DNA from: Phycisphaerales bacterium UBA1910
GTDB taxonomy: Bacteria > Planctomycetota > Phycisphaerae > Phycisphaerales > UBA1924
Direction of reading: 5' to 3'
DNA: 21,941 nucleotides
Assembly (NCBI GenBank): GCA_002337545.1
Contig: DDGE01000053.1
Span: 1-21,941, forward strand
Shown: positions 6,814 through 14,128 of the stretch, one piece after another
Layout of the letters: each line of letters starts with the position of its first letter
Numbering within the stretch: position 1 is the stretch's first letter
Notes under the pieces: model-generated
Database searches by the model: none
Told to the model about the DNA's origin: nothing
What the model saw: the letters and a program-made list of their open reading frames with translations, nothing else
Made by a program: the position numbers and the translations under genes

Positions 6814-8223
6814 ATGCACAGCAACAAGACAATCCTCATCCCAGCTATCGCGTTGATCGCGGGTTCTGCGGCGATCTACTCGTCTCAGACGCTCGCGAAC
6901 GCGGGTGATCTCGAGACAACCAGCGTGCTCGTCGAGCCGGACGCTGAACAGCGTCATGCGATGTCGATGGCGTTCAATATCTCCGAGGCGTTCTCATACG
7001 CCGCGGAACAGATCGAGCCGTCCGTTGTCCATATCACGACGCGTACCAATACCCGTCGCGGCACAGTCAACGGCGGGCTGGGGTCGGGGGTCATCGTTGA
7101 CGAGTCGGGGCACATCGTCACGAATAACCATGTGATCGAGAATGGGAACTCGATCATGGTTCGTCTTTATGACGGCCGAGAGCTCAATGCGGAGTTGATC
7201 GGAACCTTCGCGGAGACGGACATCGCGGTGCTCAAGGTCGAGGCTGACGATCTGAAGCCGGCCCGTTTCGCGGATTCCGAGGCGCTCAAGGTTGGGCAGT
7301 GGGTGCTGGCGGTGGGATCGCCGTTCGGCTATGACCAGACCGTGACCGCGGGAATAGTGAGCGCGAAGGGACGGAGCGGCTTCGGACCGGACGCGGAGAA
7401 TATCGGGTCGCGGGGTCTGCAGGAGTTCATCCAGACGGACGCGGCGATCAATCCGGGCAACTCTGGCGGGCCGCTGGTCGATCTGAATGGGAATATCGTG
7501 GGCATCAACACCGCGATCATCTCTCGCAGTGGCGCGAGCAATGGCTTGGGTTTCGCGATTCCCTCTGATATCGCCCAGTCCGTCGCAGAGCAGATCATCG
7601 AAACGGGTGATGTCGAGCGTGGCTGGCTTGGGATCGAGATGGCGGCCCTGGACCCGGCGGTCGCTCATGAGATGGGCATCGATGGCGGCGTCGTGATCGG
7701 GCGGATCCTTGAGGACGGGCCGGCGGAGAAGGCGGAGCTGCGTCCGCGGGACATCATCACCAAGATCGGCGGACGAACGACAGAGAACCTTGTTCGTCTG
7801 AGTAACGCGATCATGCTCATCAAGCCGAACGAGCCGGCGGAGATCACCTATATCCGCAACGGCGATTTGCGTACGACTTCCGCGATCCTCTCCGATCGTG
7901 ACCGGGAGCAGATCCAGAACGCCGGCGGAGCCTTTATTGATGAGCTCGGGATCGGTGTGATTCCTCACCCGCTCGCCGAACGCATCAGTCCGACCCGACG
8001 GCGCACTATTGATGCCTACCAGATCGTCAACATCGAGGCGGGTTCCGTGGGTGATGAGATGGGCCTGGAACCCGGCGATTTCATTGTCGAGATCGACGGG
8101 CAGAGCATACCAAACGCGGAGCGGCTGGAGAACTATTTCCGCAACGCGTTGCGTGGGATGCCCATCCGGCTGAGCATTGTCCGCGACGGAGAAGCGTTGA
8201 CCGCGACCGTGACACCTGAGTGA
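6814..8223 (+). CDS. HtrA/DegP-type periplasmic serine protease with two PDZ domains
   Basis: 469 residues. HtrA proteases degrade misfolded envelope proteins. The N-terminus is a signal peptide or anchor (ILIPAIALIAGSAAIYSSQTLANA). The trypsin-like domain carries the triad H106 (VTNNHVIEN), D136 (ETDIAVLKV) and S217 (NPGNSGGPL). PDZ1 spans about 268-360 (GWLGIEM, GGVVIGRILEDGPAEKAELRPRDII). A second, more divergent PDZ spans about 375-467 (ELGIGVIPH, VNIEAGSVGDEMGLEPGDFIVEIDG). The length fits DegP/DegQ rather than one-PDZ DegS. The ATG at 6811 is equally possible from the translation alone; Shine-Dalgarno spacing prefers 6814. The gene is monocistronic and convergent with the RND gene (9 bp between stops). 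I leave the symbol open because degP, degQ and mucD cannot be told apart here. Confidence 0.93.
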   Translation: MHSNKTILIPAIALIAGSAAIYSSQTLANAGDLETTSVLVEPDAEQRHAMSMAFNISEAFSYAAEQIEPSVVHITTRTNTRRGTVNGGLGSGVIVDESGHIVTNNHVIENGNSIMVRLYDGRELNAELIGTFAETDIAVLKVEADDLKPARFADSEALKVGQWVLAVGSPFGYDQTVTAGIVSAKGRSGFGPDAENIGSRGLQEFIQTDAAINPGNSGGPLVDLNGNIVGINTAIISRSGASNGLGFAIPSDIAQSVAEQIIETGDVERGWLGIEMAALDPAVAHEMGIDGGVVIGRILEDGPAEKAELRPRDIITKIGGRTTENLVRLSNAIMLIKPNEPAEITYIRNGDLRTTSAILSDRDREQIQNAGGAFIDELGIGVIPHPLAERISPTRRRTIDAYQIVNIEAGSVGDEMGLEPGDFIVEIDGQSIPNAERLENYFRNALRGMPIRLSIVRDGEALTATVTPE

Positions 8224-8232
8224 TTCGAACGC

Positions 8233-11200
8233 TCAGTTTGCGTGCGCTTCCTTATCAAGGAACGCGATCTCCGGATCGGGGATGTTGGGGTTCTTGCGCT
8301 CCAGATCGAGATTGCCCGTCCATGCAACACGGATCGTGTGGAGGATATCGTCGAAGATCAGCAGGAGGCTGGGCAGCACGAGCAGGATGATGAAGGTCGC
8401 GCTCATCAGCCCGAAGGCGATGGTGATGGCCATCGGGATCAGGAACTTGGCCTGGAAGCTGGTCTCGAGCATGAGCGGCGTGATGCCGAGCACGGTGGTG
8501 ATTGTGGTGAGCATGATGGCGCGGAAGCGTGCTTTGCCGGTGGCGACGCCTGCATCGAACACATCGAGCCCCTCGCGGCGGCGCTCGTTGAAGAACTGCA
8601 TGAAGATGAGCGAATCGTTCACCACGATGCCCGCGAGCGCGATGAAACCGATCATGGAGAGGAAGGTCATGGATGAGCCCATGATGATGTGTCCCCAGAC
8701 CATGCCGATCATGGCGAACGGGATCGCGAGCATCACGACGATGGGTTGGATGAAGCTGGCGAAGAGCCACGCGAGTACGACATAGATCAGCCCCGAGGCG
8801 ACCAGCATCCCGACCGGGAGCGATTTCATCGAGTCGGCGAAGTCTTTCTGGCGTCCGCGTTGGACCATCGATACGCCGTGGAGGTCTGCGATTTCGGCTT
8901 CGAGGATCGGGCGGAGCTCGCGGGCGAGTTGATCGGGGTTCTGGAGTTCGCGGAACACATCGGCCTGCACGGATATGGCGCGTTTGCGATCAAGACGCCG
9001 GATGGTGGCGTAGGCCTGGGATTCCTCGATGGTCGCGACTTCGGTGAGCGGCACAGGGGTCCCGTCGGGGGTAAACACATACATATTTTCAATCTGTGCG
9101 CTGGAGCGTCGGACTCGTGGTGGCACCGTGACGCGGACATCGATGTCCTCTCGGTTGCCGGCGAATGTGAACGCTTCGAGCCCGAAAACGGCGGCCTGGA
9201 TCTGGCGTCCCAGGTCGGCACGAGTAAAGCCGAGTTCGCTGGCGCCGTCACGGAGCGTGAATCGCAGCTCGCGTTGCCCCCGATCGGAGTCGTCGCTGAT
9301 GGCATAGACGGCTTCGTAGTCATCGAGGGTGTCTTTGATTCGGGCGACAGCGGTGTCGAGTGTTACGATCGAGTCGCCGACGACGGTGAAGGTGAGGGCT
9401 GGGCCCGATGGGCCGCCGCTCATCCCTTCCATGCGAACATTTTTCACGCTTGGAATGTCGCCCACGCGCTCGCGGATCTCGTCCTGGATTGCGACGCTGG
9501 TGCGATCGCGGTCCTCTGCGCTTTTGAGCTCAAGGATGAGCTGCCCGACATGCGATGAAGAAGAATCGCCACCAGCGCCTTCCAGATCGCTGACGGCTCC
9601 GGCCATGGCGAAGGTCGAGTTGATCTCGGGGATGTCGAGGCAGACCTGCTCGTAGCGTTTGACGACCTCGGCGGTCTTTTCGAGGGGAGTGCCGATGGGC
9701 ATGGTGATGGTGATGTTGACTGTTTCGGCGTCGTCCGTTTCGAAGAGGATGAACTGCAGGCGTCCGGAGGCGACCATACCCAGCGAAACAATCAGAATCG
9801 AGGTGACAACCGCGAGCGTGATGTATCGGAACTTGACGGATGCGCGGAGCAGGCGTTCGTATGCGGGCAGGATCTTGTGCGTGACGGTGTGATCGCGCCA
9901 TTCGTCGTAGCGTTGCTCGAGTTTGGAGACCTTGCGGAAAAGGGCGAATCGGTGCTCCTTGCGACCGTTCTGGCGGATCTGGTCTACTTTTCGGAGCGAG
10001 TGCCCCATGTGTACCGGGAGGATGAAGAGCGATTCGATCAGCGAGACACCGAGCGCGCAACCGACCACCCAGGGCATGACATTCATGAAGTCGCCGATCT
10101 GTCCATCCATCAGCCCGAGAGGGAGAAAGGCGAAGACCGTGGTGAGGACGGTTGAGACGACGGGCCATGCGACCTGGTCGGCGCCGTGTACGGCCGCGAC
10201 GAGCGCGGGTTCGCCCTTCTCGTGTCGCGTGGTGATGTTTTCCGCGACGACGATGGCGTCGTCGACGAGGATGCCGATGACGATGATCAGGCCGAACATC
10301 GTGAGGAAGTTGAGTGAGATGCCCATCGCGGCCATGAGTGTCAGTGTGCCGAGCAGCGACACCACCAGCCCGGCGGCAACCCAGAATGAGATGCGCCAGT
10401 TGAGCAGCAGGACCAGCGTGATGAAGACGAGTGCGCCACCCTGCAGCGCGTTGCGGAGCAGCAGATCCAACCGACCCTCGACGAATCGTGCGAGGTCGGT
10501 GGTTGTCATGAGTGTGCCGGGGGGGGCCGCGACGCTGTAGCGTTCGTTTCCCATTTCCCATGCTGTCTGCAGCCCGGGCTTGGTGGCACCGAACGGGTTA
10601 GGTTCGCCGTTGCGGCCGGCGACATACGCCTTGACCTGGTTGGCGATTTTGATGACATCCTGATCGCCCACACGGAAGATGGTGAGGGTCATGGTGGGCT
10701 CGCCCTCGTAGCGTGTCACGAGGTCGGTATCGACGAATCCATCGAAGACCTCGGCGACATCGCGCACGCGCACGACCCCGCCGTCGCCGGTGGCCTTGAC
10801 GATGATGTCGCGGACTGTGTCCGCCCCCTCCTCGACACCGACTGAGCGCACTGAGATCGTGCTGGTGTCGGTTTTGACGGTGCCCCCGGGCAGCTCGATC
10901 ATGGCGGCGCGGATCCGATCCGCGATGGTCGGCAGCGAGATCCCATGCTCGATTGCCCTCTCGGGTGACACTTCAACACGCAGCTCATCGCTTCGGTAGC
11001 CGCCGGGTTGCACATCGGTGATCTCGGGGAGCGTGAGCAGATCGTCGCGTGTCTCGATGATGAAGTTCTTCATCGTGCGTTCGTCGGCATCGCCGTAGAG
11101 CGCGACGATGATCGCGGGCATGTTTGGCTCGAGGATGTCCACGACGATGTTGTCGACATCGTCGGGGAGGTCCTGGATTGCGTCCATCTCGCGTTTGACT

Positions 11201-11520
11201 TCGAGCAGGGCTTGCTGGATCGGGTAGCCCTCGTTGAACTCGACGGTTACGCTCGCGGCGCCTTCTGCGACGACCGAGTTGATCTCTTTGATCCCTGTGA
11301 GATCTGAAACGCGATCCTCGATCTTGGTGGCGAGCGCGTCTTCGACCTCTTCGGGTGCGGCGCCGGGGTATGGCGCGCTGATGGTGATGATGCGGGATTC
11401 AACGAACGGGAAGAACTCTCGGCGCAGCCCGACGCCAAAGATGATCCCTGCGCCGATGATTGTCAGCATCACCAGGTTTGCGACGACGGGCTTGCGTACA
11501 CCGAATCGTGCGAGACTCAC
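8233..11520 (-). CDS. RND-family efflux permease (AcrB/HAE1-like)
   Basis: 1095 residues, in the size range of AcrB-type proton-driven pumps of the inner membrane. The first membrane helix is at about 12-31. The periplasmic porter segments follow (YPGAAPEEVEDALATKIED is the classic RND start). The proton-relay pair D420-D421 is in TM4 (GILVDDAIVVAENI). The second half repeats the plan, with GIVVNDSLIFMQFFNERRREG in TM10, where AcrB has a Lys; the Asn-Asp form is common in other RND subgroups. The start is GTG at 11520, inside a GTGA overlap with the upstream adaptor gene, which indicates translational coupling. No outer-membrane channel gene is in the window. The substrate is unknown; the sequence looks like the HAE1 group rather than metal pumps, but that is inference. 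Confidence 0.94.
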   Translation of the reverse strand: MSLARFGVRKPVVANLVMLTIIGAGIIFGVGLRREFFPFVESRIITISAPYPGAAPEEVEDALATKIEDRVSDLTGIKEINSVVAEGAASVTVEFNEGYPIQQALLEVKREMDAIQDLPDDVDNIVVDILEPNMPAIIVALYGDADERTMKNFIIETRDDLLTLPEITDVQPGGYRSDELRVEVSPERAIEHGISLPTIADRIRAAMIELPGGTVKTDTSTISVRSVGVEEGADTVRDIIVKATGDGGVVRVRDVAEVFDGFVDTDLVTRYEGEPTMTLTIFRVGDQDVIKIANQVKAYVAGRNGEPNPFGATKPGLQTAWEMGNERYSVAAPPGTLMTTTDLARFVEGRLDLLLRNALQGGALVFITLVLLLNWRISFWVAAGLVVSLLGTLTLMAAMGISLNFLTMFGLIIVIGILVDDAIVVAENITTRHEKGEPALVAAVHGADQVAWPVVSTVLTTVFAFLPLGLMDGQIGDFMNVMPWVVGCALGVSLIESLFILPVHMGHSLRKVDQIRQNGRKEHRFALFRKVSKLEQRYDEWRDHTVTHKILPAYERLLRASVKFRYITLAVVTSILIVSLGMVASGRLQFILFETDDAETVNITITMPIGTPLEKTAEVVKRYEQVCLDIPEINSTFAMAGAVSDLEGAGGDSSSSHVGQLILELKSAEDRDRTSVAIQDEIRERVGDIPSVKNVRMEGMSGGPSGPALTFTVVGDSIVTLDTAVARIKDTLDDYEAVYAISDDSDRGQRELRFTLRDGASELGFTRADLGRQIQAAVFGLEAFTFAGNREDIDVRVTVPPRVRRSSAQIENMYVFTPDGTPVPLTEVATIEESQAYATIRRLDRKRAISVQADVFRELQNPDQLARELRPILEAEIADLHGVSMVQRGRQKDFADSMKSLPVGMLVASGLIYVVLAWLFASFIQPIVVMLAIPFAMIGMVWGHIIMGSSMTFLSMIGFIALAGIVVNDSLIFMQFFNERRREGLDVFDAGVATGKARFRAIMLTTITTVLGITPLMLETSFQAKFLIPMAITIAFGLMSATFIILLVLPSLLLIFDDILHTIRVAWTGNLDLERKNPNIPDPEIAFLDKEAHAN

Positions 11521-12953
11521 GGCTCACCCCCCTCGTCACGGGGTGTTTCGTTCCCGACCGGCGTGATCTCGGCACTCGGGGTGGATTCCAGCGCCGGATC
11601 GCGATCGAGGCGGACACGCATGCCTGTGACGATCTGGTCGAGCAAGGAAACCACGATGTGTGAACCCTGAACGGGTTCTTGTCCGAGTTCGAGGGCCACC
11701 CACTCTCGCTCGTTTGGATCGATCTCTGGGCGGCGTCCCTCGAAGCTGTATGCGATTCGTACGGGCACCTTTTCGATCAGTCGGTAGCCGTCCTGCATGG
11801 GGCCGGCGACATAGACAGTGTTGGACTGGACCGCGCGGCGGGGGAGAATCACGCGGTCGTGCTCGTCGTGGGTGAGCACACGCCCGTGGACAAACTGCCC
11901 GGGGAGCAGGCGATGCGCGTCGGTTGGGTCCTGCTTGACTTCCGCGTAGACGGTGATGGTCCTGCTTGATGCATCGGCTTCCGGTGCTACGCGGACAATC
12001 TCGCCCTTCCAATCGGGCGTGCCCACGGGATCGCGTACCCAGAACTGGACCTCGTCGCCCAGCCGCACCCACGACGATGACGACGCGGGGAGTTTCAGGG
12101 GGATCTCGAGACGAGAAAGGTCAACGACGCGAGCGACGCTGGTGCCCAGTGCGACCCAGTCGCCCTCGCGGGGGGTCACGCTCTGAAGCTCGGCATCGAA
12201 CGGTGCCCGGATCGACGAGCGCTCGACATTCTGCTGGGCTACGCGGGAGTTGGCCCGCTGTGACGAGAGCTGAGCCTGCAGATTGAGGCGACGCGAAGGG
12301 ATGAGATCGAGCTGCTGACGCAGCGTGGCGAGCTGCCGCTGGGTGCGGAGCAGTGCGGCGTAGACGGCGTCGCGTTCACCGGCGTTCGCTGCGCCGGCGT
12401 CGATCGCCTCGTCGATGCGCTGCAGATCGCGTTTGGCGGCTTCGATCTCTTCGCTGGCGTATTGCACCTGCAACTGCGTTTGTTCTTCTTCAACATCGAG
12501 CCCTTCGATCTGGGCCTCGATCGCCTTGACCGCTTGCTGCGCGGAATCGAGTGCGTTGATGTAGTCGGCGTCTTCGAGTCGTACGATCAGATCGCCTCGC
12601 TGCACTCTGGAGCCGGCCTCGACGGCGTCGGGGCGTTCGATGACGCGCCCGCCGACCTCTGCGACCAGCTCGGCGCTGCGCATGGTTCGGGCTGTGCCGT
12701 AGCCGGACCAGATCCGATCTGTGGGGTGGTGCTGCGAATCGATCGCGTGGACAACGACCGACGCGACCTCTGGCGGGCGTTTTTCGGACTTGCCCCGTGT
12801 CACGATGAGCAGCGCAACAATCCCGGTCGCGATCGCGAGCAGCACGATGACCGCCAGCGCTCGTGGCAGGATGACCAAAAATAGCTTTGCTGACGAATCG
12901 CCTTTTTTCTGACTTTGCACGCTCGCGCCCCTGTGCTCGTGGTTTCGGCTCAA
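11517..12953 (-). CDS. RND efflux membrane-fusion (periplasmic adaptor) protein, HlyD/AcrA type
   Basis: 478 residues with the chosen start. The adaptor joins the RND permease to an outer-membrane channel. A single membrane anchor is at about 24-52 (LFLVILPRALAVIVLLAIATGIVALLIV is hydrophobic throughout). The lipoyl half-motifs are ELVAEVGGRVIERP and SSIRAPFDAELQSV. Between them lies a long alpha-hairpin (about 129-246) rich in Gln, Glu, Ala and Leu. The beta-barrel and membrane-proximal domains follow (VDLSRLEIPLKLPASS, LPGQFVHGRVLT). The start is TTG at 12953, because AGGAGG sits 5 bp upstream of it. ATG codons at 12998, 13007 and 13052 would add a basic, poorly structured extension and have no such site. 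The last 4 bp overlap the permease start. Confidence 0.88.
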   Translation of the reverse strand: MSRNHEHRGASVQSQKKGDSSAKLFLVILPRALAVIVLLAIATGIVALLIVTRGKSEKRPPEVASVVVHAIDSQHHPTDRIWSGYGTARTMRSAELVAEVGGRVIERPDAVEAGSRVQRGDLIVRLEDADYINALDSAQQAVKAIEAQIEGLDVEEEQTQLQVQYASEEIEAAKRDLQRIDEAIDAGAANAGERDAVYAALLRTQRQLATLRQQLDLIPSRRLNLQAQLSSQRANSRVAQQNVERSSIRAPFDAELQSVTPREGDWVALGTSVARVVDLSRLEIPLKLPASSSSWVRLGDEVQFWVRDPVGTPDWKGEIVRVAPEADASSRTITVYAEVKQDPTDAHRLLPGQFVHGRVLTHDEHDRVILPRRAVQSNTVYVAGPMQDGYRLIEKVPVRIAYSFEGRRPEIDPNEREWVALELGQEPVQGSHIVVSLLDQIVTGMRVRLDRDPALESTPSAEITPVGNETPRDEGGEP

Positions 12954-12958
12954 CGCGT

Positions 12959-12964
12959 CCTCCT
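12959..12964 (-). promoter_or_regulatory. Shine-Dalgarno site that decides the TTG start of the adaptor gene
   Basis: AGGAGG on the minus strand, 5 bp before the TTG at 12953. This is the best-placed ribosome site anywhere upstream of the adaptor domain. Confidence 0.7.
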
Positions 12965-13057
12965 GGCGTCGATGACACCCGCGTTTCGCGACCGTCATAC
13001 TAGGCATTCGCTGATTGTAACTGGCCGGATTCGCTCCGCATCGCCGATGCAAAGCCC

Positions 13058-14125
13058 GTGATCAAGTATCTGGGCTCAAAGCGGCTGTTGGTGGAGCGAA
13101 TTGTCTCGCTCTGTGAGACTCTGCGCCCTCATTCGGGAACGGTCCTGGACCTTTTCTCAGGGACTTCTCGCGTGGGCCACGCCCTGAAGCGGGCGGGTTT
13201 CGGGGTCTACGCGAACGATCACAACAGCTACGCCCACACCCTTGCGATGTGCTATGTGCAAGCGCACGCCCCGCGTGTGGAGCGGGACGCGACCCGGATC
13301 ATCGATGAGCTTAACGCACTCCCCGCTCGTGAGGGGGTGTTTACGGAGAACTATTGCCGGGCATCGCGTTACTTCACGCCGGAGAACGGCGGGCGGATCG
13401 AGGCGATGCGTGAGCACCTCGAGACGCTCGATCTGGGCCCGGAGCTCCGCGCCGTTGTGCTCACCAGCCTCATCGAGGCCGCCGATCGTGTGGACTCGAC
13501 GACCGGGGTGCAGATGGCGTATCTGAAATCCTGGGCTCCGCGGGCGCTCAAGCCCATCGAGCTCCGACTGCCCCGGATTCTTCCCCATCCCGACGAGTAT
13601 CCATGCCGAGCGTTTAACCTCGATGCGTTGGATGCTGCACACGGGATCAGCGCCGATATCGCGTACCTTGACCCGCCGTATAACCAGCATTCATATCTGG
13701 GCAACTACCATGTGTGGGAAACCCTGGTGCGCTGGGACCACCCGGAGACCTACGGCGTGGCGTGCAAGCGGATCGACTGCAAGGAACGCAAGAGTGCGTT
13801 CAACTCGAAGGTGAAAATCGAGGATGCGCTGCGCTCCGTTATTGATGCGATCGATGCCAAGACACTGATCGTCTCGTTCAATGATGAGGGGTATTTGGGT
13901 CGCGAGCAGATCGAGTCGATGCTCTCGCCGATCGGGCCTGTTGCCATCATTGATCATGACCACCCCCGCTATGTGGGGTGCAAGATCGGCATCCACAACC
14001 AGCGTGGCGAGAAGGTCGGGCGTGTGGGAAAGGTCCGCAACACGGAGCACTTCTTCATCGCGGGAGAGGGTGCTGAGATGTTCATCGAAGACGCCGAATC
14101 GCGTTCGGTCGTGACTGCCGGGTAA
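13058..14125 (+). CDS. D12-class (Dam-like) adenine-N6 DNA methyltransferase, solitary
   Basis: 355 residues. The opening IKYLGSKRLL is the D12-class SAM-binding start. Motif I is DLFSGTSRVG (31-40) and the catalytic motif IV is DPPY (205-208, in AYLDPPYNQHSY), the alpha-class N6-adenine form. It most resembles COG3392-type adenine methylases, from memory. The start is GTG at 13058; no in-frame ATG precedes it and the conserved sequence begins at residue 2. No restriction endonuclease, specificity subunit or Vsr-like gene is adjacent: the upstream neighbour is the divergent efflux operon and the downstream one the convergent PA14 gene (3 bp between stops). It may be an orphan methylase with a regulatory or repair role, or a restriction-modification remnant. 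The target site cannot be read from the sequence. Confidence 0.9.
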   Translation: MIKYLGSKRLLVERIVSLCETLRPHSGTVLDLFSGTSRVGHALKRAGFGVYANDHNSYAHTLAMCYVQAHAPRVERDATRIIDELNALPAREGVFTENYCRASRYFTPENGGRIEAMREHLETLDLGPELRAVVLTSLIEAADRVDSTTGVQMAYLKSWAPRALKPIELRLPRILPHPDEYPCRAFNLDALDAAHGISADIAYLDPPYNQHSYLGNYHVWETLVRWDHPETYGVACKRIDCKERKSAFNSKVKIEDALRSVIDAIDAKTLIVSFNDEGYLGREQIESMLSPIGPVAIIDHDHPRYVGCKIGIHNQRGEKVGRVGKVRNTEHFFIAGEGAEMFIEDAESRSVVTAG

Positions 14126-14128
14126 TGC

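Noticed and set aside
8216-8236. CTGAG/CTCAG stem at the htrA/RND convergent ends
   Set aside because: Five base pairs with a large loop and only TTT after it; too weak to call a terminator.
8689-9558. Plus-strand open frame of 289 codons antisense to the RND gene
   Set aside because: It is a shadow of the RND coding frame; the composition (Asp/Glu/Gly/His-rich) is typical of antisense frames in high-GC DNA.
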